This document shows, one piece after another, positions 11,245 through 25,058 of a stretch of DNA of 64,000 nt. Below the pieces are notes generated by a model, which saw only the letters and a program-made list of their open reading frames with translations, ran no database searches and had not been told where the DNA came from. This DNA is from Ptychodera flava (lineage: Eukaryota; Hemichordata; Enteropneusta; Ptychoderidae). Within the stretch, counting starts at the first letter, position 1; every line of letters starts with the position of its first letter. Location of the stretch: positions 33,552,032 through 33,616,031 of the forward strand of contig NC_091947.1 in assembly GCF_041260155.1 (NCBI RefSeq), written 5' to 3'. Made by a program: the position numbers and the translations under genes.

Positions 11245-14200
11245 AAGTTGTTATGTCACTTATCAATATTATTCACGCCAAATTCTGTATACAGTACTTA
11301 GTGAGATGGGGCAATCGGCGTTCTCAGTTCTTGCATGCGCCAATGGTTCATGTCTGCTTCTTTTAAATGTATCATACTTCCTTTGATTTCTTGACAACTG
11401 GACCTCTCTGTTCAAAAGCTCAAATCTAACAAACTGCGATCTAACTAATTACTACTCGTCTAGAAATTAACCTATCAATTACTGTAATCAGTCAATATAT
11501 GAATGCCATAGACCACTTTTATTTGTAAAAACCCACAAAATAATAGTTTGTCTGCAAAATGTTGAAACCAGTAGTTACGATGATCAAACATAAATGAAGT
11601 ACTGACAGTTTACAATATATTAATTATGATCTTTAATACACAGTTTCACCATGCATGGAGAATCCTAGCCATGGTTACGCTGCCCAAAACACAGTTGAAG
11701 CTTCAATATACCATAGGTTTGAATGTTAAAAATTAAATTGCCACTACTTTGAAGTTGTAGAGTAGTTTCATTTTGGGCTAATATTTGGACCCACGTATAC
11801 AATAGAGCATGGTGTTATGGCAACAAGATCATGTAGGTCCATTGTTGGATCTGACCAATCAGCACAACCTACTGGTATAAAAAATAGCACTTTCATTTTC
11901 ACTTTCATTTCCTTAGTTTTTGTGAATAGCACCGGTCAGTGGCATTGAAATATTGACTGATAACAGTAATCTATAGGCTAATTTTCCAACAGGCAGTGAT
12001 AGGCAGTAATTAGTAGGACCAAACAAACTATTCATGCTCTCTCCTTGCTTTTAATTGACGATTTTCAGTTACAGACTCCTTTCCCCAAAACCATCCTGAC
12101 AAACTCAACCTACTGCATTACATAGCGTTCAATGCTTCAAAATAAATACTACACTTTCTTCAGATGCCTTTCAAGATGTTTTGCTGCATAGTTTTTCTAC
12201 CGGATGGTATGTAGCAAGTGCTAGGGTTGGGGCTAGCTGATTGACAGTGTCAGGATGAAGTGAGTGAAGGCGAGCCAGATTTGAATTCAACCATCACAAT
12301 CAGCAAATCCTTTACGCTGAATCTAAACCAAACTATCATGAAACTGTTCTTTACAATACTAGTATACAGTAGAATATCATCACATTACATATGTTTTGAG
12401 ACCATTTTGTCGTTAGAAAAAAAATGTTTGGTGCTGGGAATGAGTTTCAGTAAAAGGTCCATATCACAATGATTTATGGTACAATTTATTGGTAGATTGT
12501 TTGTAATCTGACAGATAACAGCAAAGTTTAGGCCGATTATAGTTTTTGGATAAAATGGTTTAGCTAAGGATGTAGTGGCAAGTTCTTGAGTTGGATGAAG
12601 TTTTTTGGACCAGGTGGTATTGGGATTAAAATGACACGTGGGAAAATTTTGGAAATGACTGAGAAAGCACGAGGCAGTACATCTGCTATGAAGAGCCACA
12701 CGTGAATGTTAATTTTAAGATGAAACTATACTGTTGATAAACAAGTGTGAATACAATGGAGTGGCACCATAACATTTTGCAAATCAATGTCCTAGATCTT
12801 GAAGCGTCAGGTTCTAGACCCTGACATATGCCAACAAAGGCTTTGGTGAAAAAAACTGAAGTAAACCTATATCTACATCTGATTTTAATCAGATAACAGA
12901 GGCATGTGACATTCTTGTAATAAGGTACATTCATTTTAGTGGTTAGAAGTACTGTATGGTAGTTTGGTCTTGTCACTGAAGGTTAAGTTGGTATACGATA
13001 GGTGAGTAAGCTTATACCATATGGTTAACATACAAAAGTTGCGTGTATATATGAAGGGGAGCTTGATGGGGATTCCAGGTACATAGCGTCATCTTAAATG
13101 ATGACCTTAATGCACATGTGAAACCACCATGAATCTAAACATATTTTTCAGCATTCTGGCCACTTCCTGTCGTTAGTTGTAGCCTTACACTCATTCATGG
13201 CTTCATTAAAGCCGCAACTTTCAATCCCAGGTTCTCGCATTAGTGGAGTTCTCCTCCCAGTCTAACACTTGGCCAGTACGATGTTTGATTTCTATAACAT
13301 TGATTACACAAACTGATCTCAACCTTTTGTCACATTTTGCTAATCCTGCAAACAGAGTTTATACAAGCGTTTGATTGACGGTCGGTTCAAATCGCCAACG
13401 GTCATTGATTCCCCACCACCAACACTTGAATTTCCTAAAAAAAAGTTTTCCAGTCGCATTAGAATTGGAATATAACCACAGAGTTTGATCGGCAGCGGCT
13501 TCACGCTGACCGCTTGGCAGTCTGTCTGCGTTTTTGCGGCCGGAAAAAAACTAAAAATCAGCATTTTCTGGAGTGTGTGCCCGCGTGTTGTCTGTTTGGT
13601 GTCCACTTACACAATGAACACCACCATAGCTTTGCGTCCTTTTAAAGGGAGGCTCTGCCTTTAAGTAATACAGCTGGCAAGGTACAAGCACTGCAGTAAC
13701 TGTACCTACATGCACACGAACACAAGACAACAATCTTCTGACAGCAATTTATTGCCCTTAGAACTGCCCTCGATCACTGGTAGCATTACTGAATTGGCTG
13801 CCTTCACTGCGATTGTATATGCTGAAGGTGTCTGGATTGCACATTGCAAATAAGAATGGCTTGATGAGAACGCAGATATTTGTTTTGGTTGTTAGAAATG
13901 TCATCAATGAGCAAGTTGTTTCTTTACCATGTACATTGTATTCAGTGTTCTCTATTAAGATGGTGTGAATGCCCAGATGCCTGGAATACTGATAAAGTAT
14001 TAACACTGAAATGTATCAAATCTCATTTACAGCAATATTTTTATTCACTGACATTTAAAAATAGTAAACAGATGGTGACCTACTGGTTTATCAAAGGCAA
14101 ATAATTTTACACAAGATATTAGGCGAGAATTTCAAAGCAAATTAGAAATTTTACAATGCAAATCTCACTGAGACTGAACCTGAACAGCAAGTCCTCAGAT

Positions 14201-15120
14201 GTGATCTTGGACAGTAACTTCAAATACTTGATACATAATACAATATAAATGTTTTGAAATTTCACTACCATGTCATATTGTGTGACTTTTTGATCCAGTT
14301 GAATTCTTGAACCAAATGCCATGTCCCCCTATCTCATTTAATGTTAAAATGGCCAATATATCGTAATTAAAGAAATTGTGAATATACTGATGTACACACC
14401 AATAGCAATCTTAAAACCACACAGTGGTTGGAGGCAACCTTGTTTGGTCTTGTGTGTGAAGTGTAAAGAAAGCAATGGTTGACCTATGAATCTTCACAAA
14501 AACTATGATGATGTGCTAATCTTTCATAAAAAACTGCACAGAATAACAATAACCTCTACTGATTGTGTACTCATGTACCGGTAGTTGTACTTGTAAGAGT
14601 TGTGGATTTTAATATAATGGATAAAAGTATTGTTGGTTATCACATGCAAAAATTGCAGCTTGCGATTTTAATTGTTTCTGTTCACCCAGAATTGTTTTCA
14701 ACCACTAGTTTTCTTTCAACACAATGCTAAATTAGTACTGTAAGGGATGATGCCACATGTACAAACTACTGGTAATATTGGGTATTTTTTAGTGATGTTT
14801 TGTACGTCAGAAAATATTCAATAGTTTGAATTGAGAAATAAATTATAGGTGTGGCACTTTTGTACTACTTTCACCTTCTCACACTTGCATACTGAGTGCC
14901 ATTAAGTTATGGAAGCAAAAGGATTGCTTCAAGTTCACCTGTAGTTTTAATGGATGATACATAAAAACTGTCAGAAAAACTGAAAACTTATATTTTGAAA
15001 TGTATCACATAGATCAAGTACACAAATCAATTAATTATCCTTTGTTGGAAATCTTGGCATTATCAAATTGTGTTCAATGCCTTTCAGAGAAACCATTTAC
15101 ATCTGTTCTATTATGTTACA
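11245..15120. other. Intergenic or first-intron DNA upstream of XPNPEP1
   Basis: No coding exon or structural RNA was recognised. It probably contains the first intron of XPNPEP1 if the untranslated exon lies upstream. Confidence 0.4.
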
Positions 15121-15140
15121 GAAATACTTAAATTATCAAG

Positions 15141-18100
15141 ATGTCAGCCAAAAATAGCACAGCCTTACTAGGAAAGTTGCGGCAATTGATGAAAAATAAG
15201 CAGTATGTAAATGAACCAATACATGCATACCTTGTACCTTCAGGAGATGCCCATCAGGTAAGCTGATTGTATCAAGTCATATCTTGAGATAAAAGTAGGT
15301 AGAAATCTTAGTTACATTTATCATCCATTCTTGATATGTTAACAGAAATCTCTGTTTCCACTGCTATTATTGCAGAAATATGATTCATTTTGTGAAAACA
15401 TTCTGTAATATCCACTTGTTTATGGTAATGGTAAAATACTCAAATTCCTCAGAGATAGTTGCTAGGGGAAGTTGTATGTCTGCAATTTCATGACCCAGGT
15501 TATACAGACCTGCTACAAGCCATATGTGATTATATATGATGTGTTAATGAGTGTTGTAAGTTTCACACAGGGGTTTAGCATGTTGGAGAAATAGGCAATC
15601 AATTGTCTCTTCTCAAGGAAATTCAACTGTAACTTGCAAAAGATTAAAAGTATACTGTATGGAATAATTTATTACATACATGTGTACACAGAGAAGAGAT
15701 TATGCTGTAAGTCTTATATAAAATCTGTCGCTTATTAGGAAGGCTACCCATAATATACTCACTGTCCTATATCATTTCTGTTACATGTGACATGTTGAAA
15801 ATTATTTGTCACAAATGGCACTTATCCTCTTGCTATAGTATGAGCTGTAATATTTTGATACTGAGAAAGAGGCTATGTTTATTTTTTTTGTTTATTCCTT
15901 TGTTTACCTGATTTGTTTGTAATGATGTTTGTTTCAGAGTGAGTATGTTGCTGATTGTGATACAAGGCGTGGTTACTTATCAGGATTCAATGGATCTGCT
16001 GGTAAGTTTGTACCCACATCAGTGTTAATACAATTCTTAACAGTGTGTTCATCTTTAATCTACAAACAGTAGGACATGTACGTGAATCAGACCTAAAGGT
16101 AAAGGCAGCTGTTGGGTAAAGGTACATGAAAATTATTGTAGAAAAATTTTGGACAAGAAACTTCTGAGATTGTGCCATGGATATATAGCCACATGCACAT
16201 ACATGTACATCCATGTATGGCATTTTTATTTTTGGATGGCAACATTTTAAAATAGTACAAGAATTAGAATCCAAATCATTTCACCACAGTTGCCAGTGAT
16301 GTACCAAATCTGCTAAAGAAATGTAAGGGACAGCAAAATGTTACTGATGTTCTTGAGAATATTTGCTGTGTTTCCAAACCAAAGCAAACATCACTGATGT
16401 AAATCCATCTCGTCTTAAACTTCTGTGGCTGTAAAATGTTTAGTGTTACATTTTCATAAAGTCAACCAAGTTGTGTAGCTTTCAATAACTTTATTGTTCC
16501 TCAAATTACCAGGATCTGCCATTGTAACTACGGCACATGCCATGATGTGGACAGACAGCCGATATTTTCTACAAGCTGAGCAACAAATGGATCAGAATTG
16601 GACACTTATGAAGCATGGTAAGTAAAATGTAAATTAATCCCTTGCAGTGTTTTTAAATTTTGTTCAATTGTCATTGTATCTGAGTTCTTGTTTTAGTATT
16701 GGAATTTGTATTTCACACCAAGTGAAATTAAAAAGACTACTCACTCATTTAAAATTGTTTCTCCAAAACTAGAATTATCTTAATCAATTTTCAACTCCAA
16801 AACATGGTGTCAATTGAATAAAAATATTATGATATAATTGTAAATTTTGGTTACATACCAGAAATCACATCAGTTAAGTATTTACATTCTATCTACCCTA
16901 TGTACATCGTCAAAATACAGCCATCGCCATCTTATTTACTTTTGCCAGGGTTTATTTTCTAAACCAGAAGGCTCAGGTCCTGAACGGTGAATAATAACAA
17001 AAATTTAAAATCTAAACATTTGATTGGCTGTGGCATGGTGAAAATTATCGTCTGCATCTATAAACTCGTGCTAATTTCAAGTTCCAAGAGTTCAACACTT
17101 GTTTGTCATGCACAATCCTCAGTTCACTACATGTGGTCTGATTTATGTTATCATAGATTGACTTTTGTCGCGTCATTCATGTTTGATTTTATCTTGACAC
17201 ATGACAAGTTTTTAACCCTCTTTGTATGATAGCTATGCTTGAAAGAAAGATAGCTAAAATAAAAGGAAAATACAGAACTCTTCCTGACTAGATGGAGTAC
17301 TGTCGATAAAAACAAAACGTCATTCATTGTTTTTACTACCAATGGTTGGGTTATTAATAAAGCACTTACCAATTAAGACAGTAGAATATTTGTTTATGTT
17401 CATCCTATGTACATTTAGGTTTGCCAAACACACCAAGTCAAGAAGAATGGTTGGTTAAGGTAAGTGTGAAATATGTCAAGGGTCGATTGCTTTGGTGTCA
17501 GCTAAAAGACAGCTATGTATGGAATAGGTTACTGAAAATCATTTAGAATCACGTAACCATAGAGCAATGTACATTTTGAACTATGACCTGCGAGTGTAAT
17601 CAATTATTAACAGCTTGCGATGTGACAGCTAGCATAATTTATTTTACTAATTGTAATACAGTTATTGTCTGCAAACTTCTTAGAATTGTTATGTAGGTCT
17701 TTCCCCCCACACTCATCATGACCTGAGTTCAATTAGTCTAGAACATTCTCAAGGTCACTGCCCTTGATGACCTCACAACCTTGATTCAATTAGTCATGTT
17801 TGGAATGTTCTGGAAAGTTGATTAGTTGTGTAAGAGAGATAATTTTAGAACAGTAATTAGCATGTCAATAAAAGTTCTAGATTGTTCTTATATGCCTTTA
17901 TAAAAGGGACGTGCTCAGCTTCCAGTCAGACTTTTGGGATCGTGTCTCTTGTGTGTTACTAAACTCCAGCAGTAGTCATTCTCAAGACTTTTCAAGACCT
18001 TCACTGCCAACGCTGGATTTATACTGTGGACTTTGTGCAAATTCAAGCCTGCAAGCCAAAGGACTGTTCATTCATCCGACTGACTGTTACAACTCTGAGA

Positions 18101-21100
18101 CTGGAGCTTTGCCGTCCCAGCTGAGATAAGTAGTCTGTACACTTTAAAGCTTGTATCCTATCCCTAACTTAGCAATTAGTTTTATTTTCGTAATAAATTT
18201 TGTTTAAACGTTAACTGCTGAGTTCACCCTTTTGTTCGTTTTCTCTGCACGTAACAAATTGGGGGCTCGTCCGGGAGACGAATATTTTGAGCCGTTTGAC
18301 AACATTTTGCCAGCCTTTTCAAAACTACTGTATACTGTGAACTCAGCGAAATTTAATCATGGCGGAATTTAAACCAGACGAATTTATGGATGACCTTGAT
18401 CAGGACACATTTAATTCCCTCAGAAAAGACAACCTCATAGCACTGGCAAATTTCCTTAAAGTAGAAGTTAAAAGATCTATGCGCAAGCGGGAAATACAGT
18501 ACCACATTGCAAAACATTTAGTTAATTTAGGCCAATTTGAGGAATCCACCTTGAAAGATTATGAGCCCGAGTCTACCTTTGAACTAAGAAAATTAGAATT
18601 AGAAATGCAGACAAATTTGGAGATCAAGAAACTAGAATTACAAATGGAAAAAGAGAGACAGGCATTAGAAAAAGAAAAACAAATGCAATTACAAATGGAA
18701 GAAAGACAGAGAGAGAAAGATAGGCAGGAAAGATTAGAAATGGAAGAAAGACAGAAAGAGAGGGAATTGGAAATGAAAGAAAAAGAATTACAAATGGAAG
18801 AAAGACAAAGGGAGAAAGAAAGAGAGGAAAAAGAAAAGGAAAGAGAATTAGCAGAACACCGACTGCAGTTAGAAATGAGACGTTTAGAGCTTAGAAGTCA
18901 GGAAAATTCTTCCCTTCAGACAGTTTTGACATCACTAAGCATTTCAGGTTAGTTCCCCTTTCCAAGAAAAGGATGTTGATAAATATTTCCTTCATTTTGA
19001 GAAAATTGCTCAGAGTCTGGATTGGCCTAAGGAGTCCTGGTCTATGCTTTTGCAGAGTGCTTTGGTGGGTAAAGCCAGAGAATTTACATTCAGTTGTCAG
19101 TAGAGCAGGCTTCAAATTATGATTCTGTGAAGGAATTAATTCTCAAGGGTTATGAGTTGGTGCCTGAAGCGTACCGTCAGAAATTTAGGGATTGTGAGAA
19201 GGCGAAAGACCAAACTTATGTTGAATTTGCTCGAACAAAAGAACAACTGTTTGATCGTTGGTGTTCTTCGGAAAGGTCAGTCAGAATTATGACAAATTAC
19301 GACAGCTTGTTTTGATTGAGGAATTTAAGAGGTGCATCCGGAGTGACATCAAGACGTTTATCAATGAACAAAAGGCAGATACATTAGAGGTTGCTGCACG
19401 TTTGGCCGATGATTATTCATTGACCCACAATCTTCATTTCTCAGCAAACCATCCCAGTCCTTTTCATACAGAAACAATGCAGGTAAATTTAACTCGTCCT
19501 TTTCATCCAAGAATTTTTCAAAGGACAGTAGAAAATCAAATGACAACAGTTCACAGAGTTCAAGTAACACTTCCACATCATCAGATCCCAAGTCTCAATC
19601 TCCTTCTGACAAACAGTTCGGTACACTTTCTTGTAATTATTGTAAGAAAGACGGCCATTTAATGTCAGAGTGTTTCAAATTGAAAAGAAAACGTGAAGGT
19701 CAAAGTGGTCAAAGTGGATCTAAGCCCACCGGCTTTATTTCTTCATCAACTCAATTAGAGTCTAATAATGTGTGCAACACATTTTCTGAGGTTAAACCCC
19801 TCTTATCCCCAATTAATGAGGTCAAGGTCAATTCTTCTCAAGATAGCATTATGGGTATTTTCGAACCATTTATTCATAATGGTTTTATATCACTTTCTAG
19901 TGATTTCTCTTCCGCTACCCCTGTCAAAATTTTAAGAGATACCGGGGCTTCCCAGTCTCTTTTGTTGGCAGATACCCTGCCGTTTTCTGAAAAGTCATTT
20001 TCAGGTTCTAAAGTTCTTATTAAGGGGGTAGATTGTAATGACTACATTCCTGTTCCTCTCCATAATGTCTATTTGTCTTCGGACTTTGTTTCTGGACCTG
20101 TGGCTTTAGGTATTAGGCCTTTTTTGCCTTTTGAAGGGATTCACCTTCTTCTTGGAAACGACCTTGCTGGGGACAAGGTCATTACTAATCCACTTGTGAC
20201 TGATAATCCTACTTTAGATCAGGATCCAGAGCCAATTGAACAAGAGATACCCGATTTATTTCCTTCATGTGCCATTACTCGAGCCATGTCAAAGAAAACT
20301 TCTGAGAATCAAAATACTCTCAAAAATAATGTCACAGATGTTGACTTAAATGACACCTTTCTCAGTCAGGTGTTTGACACGGATCATTCCGTTATCCCTC
20401 GTGGATTTGAAACTTCCAGTAAAACTTCTGCTGACCAAAGTCAGACATTTTCTAGATCAAATCTCATTGCAGAACAACACAAAGACCCAGATATTTTGTC
20501 TTTGTTTGACAGGGTAGATGATGAAGGTAAAACTTCAGATAGCTCTGTTTCCTATTATACAAAGTCTGGTATTCTCATGCGTAAATGGAGACCTCCAGAT
20601 GTTTTGGTTGATGACGATTGGGCTATAAAACATCAAATTGTGGTTCCAAAGCCCTACCGTGCTGAAATATTGCGCCTGGCCCATGAAACTCCCTGGGCTG
20701 GTCACTTAGGAGTCAGGAAAACTTATCATAAAATTCTCAGTCACTTTTATTGGCCTAATCTCAGGCAGGATGTAGCACATTTCTGTAAAACTTGTCACAC
20801 ATGTCAAATGGTAGGAAAGCCAAATCAGACCATTCCAAAGGCCCCTTTACAGCCAATTCCTGCATTTCAAGAACCATTTAGTAGGATACTAATAGACTGT
20901 GTTGGGCCCCTACCAAAACAAGATCAGGAAATGAGTACATGTTGACAATTATGTGTACATCAACTCGGTTCCCAGAAGCCATACCACTGAGAAATATAAA
21001 GACAAAGACTATAGTGAAAGCTTTAGTCAAATTTTTCACTTTATTTGGCCTCCCTAAATGTGTCCAGTCCGATCAAGGCTCCAACTTTATGTCTGGATTT

Positions 21101-24100
21101 TTCAACAAGTAATGGATCAGCTAGGCATTAAACAGTATAGGTCATCCGCCTATCATCCAGAAAGTCAGGGTGCTCTTGAGCGATTTCATCAAACTTTGAA
21201 AAACATGATTAGGACCTACTGTTTTGACACAGAGAAACAGTGGGATGAAGGAATTCATTTTTTGCTCTTTGCTGTTAGAGAGTCAATTCAGGAGTCTCTT
21301 GGTTTTAGCCCATTTGAGCTTGTATTTGGACATACAGTCCGTGGCCCACTTAAGCTCGTTAAAGAGAAATTCCTATCAGACGATGATGATTGTCTGAATA
21401 TTTTGCAATATGTGTCAGATTTTCGTACGAAACTCTCTAAAGCATGTGAATTAGCCAGAGAAAATCTTGAGTCATCTCAGCAGTCAATGAAAATCAATAT
21501 GATAAAAGCACCTCAAAACGGAAGTTTGAACCAGGTCAAAAAGTTCTTGTTCTACTTCCAATTCCTGGCAAACCACTCCATGCTCGTTACTTTGGGCCAT
21601 ATCTAATCGATAAGAAATTGAGTGATTTAAATACATCATAATAACACCTGACAGGCGAAACAAAAACAACTATGTCACATAAATATGCTTAAGCCATATT
21701 TGGATAGGGATAATCCTACTATAACTCAGCCTGTCAGTGCAGTCAGTTCAAACCATTATGAAGATAGTGATACTGAAACTGACTTGAGTGATAATACTCT
21801 AAACTCAAAGCTGGGCTCGGTCAAGCTTCAGAACTCAGAAATCCTGGAGAAGCTGGAGTCTACAAAGTTGGCACACCTCCAGCCAGAACAACAACAACAG
21901 GTGAAAGAACTGCTCCATGAATATAAACACCTGTTTCAAGATGTTCCAACGAGGACAAACGTCATCTATCACGACGTTGATGTTGGGGACAGTAAGCCTG
22001 TAAAACAACATCCATACAGACTGAATCCAACAAAAGCAAAATATCTCCAGGAAGAAGTCAAATACCTGCTGGACAATGACTTTATTGAACCCAGTAAAAG
22101 TAACTGGAGTTCGCCGTGCATACTTGTTCCCAAATCAGATCACAGTTATCGTATGTGCACGGACTTTAGGAAGGTCAACACTTTAACAAAGACAGACACT
22201 TTCCCAATCCCGAGGATTGATGACTGCATCGACCGAGTGGGAAAAGCCAAGTATGTGACAAAATTTGACCTACTGAAGGGATTTTGGCAAGTCCCTCTGA
22301 CGGATCGTGCTCGTGAAATATCCGCCTTTGTTACACCAGACGGATTGTTCCAGTACAAGGTGATGCCATTCGAATGAAGAACTCTCCGGCAACGTTCCAA
22401 CGGATGATCAACGACGTCATATCCGGGCTAGACGGTGTGCAGCCTACGTTGACGACGTCATCCTGTATAGTGACACCTGGGAGGAACACATCAAGCTCAT
22501 GCGGAAGTTCTTTGAGAGACTGAGTAAAGCAATGTTGACTGTCAACCTTGCCAAATCTGAGTTTGGTTGGGCGAGGGTGACTTACCTCGGACATACTGTA
22601 GGACAGGGTGAGGTAAAACCTGTTGATGCCAAAATCAGTGCCATTTCAAGTTTTCCCATACCAAACTGCAAACGACAACTGATGCGCTTTCTCGGTATGG
22701 CTGGTTACTACAGAAAATTCTGTCCAAATTTCTCCACAATTACTGAGCCTTTGACTAACTTACTTAAAAAGAAAGTAAAGTTTGTTTGGTCAGAGCAATG
22801 CCAACAGGCATTTGATACACTTAAAGCCATACTGCAAAGTGCTCCAGTGTTGTCTGCACCAGATTTCACTTTGCCATTCAAATTAGCTGTGGATGCTAGT
22901 GATACGGCTGCTGGTGCTGTTTTATTGCAAGAGGATAGTCATGGTATAGATCATCCTGTTTGCTATTTTTCACGCAAATTTAACAAATCCCAGAGAAACT
23001 ACTCTACAATTGAAAAGAGTGTTTATCTTTGATATTAGCTTTACAGCATTTTGAAGTTTATGTTACTTCTTCAAATCAGCCAATAGTGGTTTATATTGAT
23101 CACAACCCTCTTGTTTTTCTGCAGAAATTTAAAGGCAAAAATCAGAGATTGCTTAGATGGAGTTTAATGTTACAGGAGTTTAATCTTGACATTAGACATA
23201 TCAAAGGCAGAGACAATTTAATTGCAGACTGTCTCTCTCGTATTTAGAGTTTATTATTGTTCACTTTCAAGAAATTTTACTTTAGAGTAAAACAAAATTT
23301 GAGTACTTAAATCCTTTTCAAGATTACATTTGTAAAAGAAAGATTTTTCTTTGAAAAATTTTCTTTTTTTGAAGAGGGGGTGTGTTATGTAGGTCATTTC
23401 CCCCCACACTCATCATGACCTGAGTTCAATTAGTCTAGAACATTCTCAAGGTCACTGCCCTTGATGACCTCACAACCTTGAATTCAATTAGTCATGTTTG
23501 GAATGTTCTGGAAAGTTGATTAGTTGTGTAAGGGAGATAATTTTAGAACAGTAATTAGCATGTCAATAAAAGTTCTAGATTGTTCTTATATGCCTTTATA
23601 AAAGGGACGTGCTCAGCTTCCAGTGAGACTTTTGGGATCGTGTCTCTTGTGTGTTACTAAACTCCAGCAGTAGTCATTCTCAAGACTTTTCAAGACCTTC
23701 ACTGCCAACGCTGGATTTATACTGTGGACTTTGTGCAGCTTCAAGCCTGCAAGCCAAAGGACTGTTCATTCATCCGACTGACTGTTACAACTCTGAGACT
23801 GGAGCTTTGCCGTCCCAGCTGAGATAAGTAGTCTGTACACTTTTAAAGCTTGTACTCTATCCCTGACTTAGCAATTAGTTTTGTTTTCGTAAAAATTTTG
23901 TTTAAACGGAAACTGCTGAGTTCACCCTTTTGTTCGTTTTCTCTGCACGTAACAGAATCTCTCACTAATTCTGTGCTATTGGCAGTTTGTCTTCCTAAAA
24001 ACATGTTTACAAAGTAGTTCACTGTGCAAATAGACACTGATATTACCTTCGATTTTGAATTTATAGGAATATTCATACTGTGCCGTGATTCAGTAAGGAG

Positions 24101-25058
24101 TAACTAAAGATCATTCAGTAGATGAAAAGTCCTTCATTTCAACAAATTGTAATGAGAATTTGCCAGCAAACCCTCATCGATAATAATTGAACACTCATTT
24201 AATGTGTAACATTATGTCCCCAAAGTCTTCAGAAAACATTACATCTTCAATCCTCTACTGTTTCATTTTGTGGAACATCACAAACTTTGAGTTTATTGTC
24301 CATTTTTCCAGACCCTGCCGGAAGGTTCAAGAGTTGGAGTTGATCCTTTCCTGTTATCCCATGGTAATAAATATCAAATATTTTATCAACAAATTTATTT
24401 GTGTATTCAAATATGTGATGGTTATGTCTGTATATATGTCTGCCAATAGATTTTTTGTTTGTTTTCAAACTAGTTACTTTTTAACTGATGTAAATTTACT
24501 TTCAATACAGTTAAATTTTTATTTTTTACAGTAATGATCAAGAAAGAATAGCTGACTTGGTACACTGCTTGTATAAATCAATGCATTGGAATAGGGACTG
24601 TGTGGTGTTTTTATATCCACAATGAATGAACTTTTGATGGTTAAATACATAAATATGTGTACTTTAATAACCACCCATCTAGGTGATATACTTTGTTTCT
24701 GTATGTAGAAGTTTGTTCAGGTATCACCTTATAGCCATAGATTCTCAAACATACAGGCTTGACTGGAACACATTGATTGAATGTCCTGAAGTATAGGGTC
24801 CTAGGTTTATCATGTGTGCTTGGTTTTTAGCATTTTTGAGAACAGTGCATACATTTCTTTGTACTTTCATGTACTATGTCGTTATCAAGCCCTTGTCTCT
24901 TTTTCTGACAGAGCAATGGAAACAGATACAAAAACACTTGAAAATAGCCGGACAAACTCTGGTAGCTGTCAATCAGAATCTGGTTGATATAGTTTCAGGT
25001 GATGAAAGACCTCTCCCACCAAATGCTCCAGTACAAGTCTTAGATATGAAATATGCCG
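15141..25058 (+). CDS. XPNPEP1: XPNPEP1 exons 1-6: N-terminal domain I
   Basis: Residues 1-175 or so, a creatinase-like N-terminal domain. Conserved words include [43 protein letters not shown] and [16 protein letters not shown] splice acceptor at 15121 in front of the start codon shows that at least one untranslated exon lies upstream. Intron 4 (17460-24311) is swollen to 6.9 kb by an LTR retrotransposon. Confidence 0.92.

Larger units (their letters stand above)
17683..23958 (+). mobile_element. Gmr1-like LTR retrotransposon (gypsy-type pol, integrase before RT)
   Basis: A 6.27-kb element (17687-23954) in XPNPEP1 intron 4, sense orientation, flanked by a 4-bp duplication GAAT (17683-17686 and 23955-23958). 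Its LTRs of about 570 bp look roughly 97% identical by eye, so it is fairly young. The parts in order are LTR, tRNA-Pro-type primer site, gag, protease, integrase, reverse transcriptase, RNase H, polypurine tract, LTR. Integrase before RT is Ty1/copia-like, but the RT/RH is Ty3/gypsy-like, the layout described for the deuterostome Gmr1 group. The coding part is a fossil, interrupted at several points (about six to eight). Confidence 0.9.
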
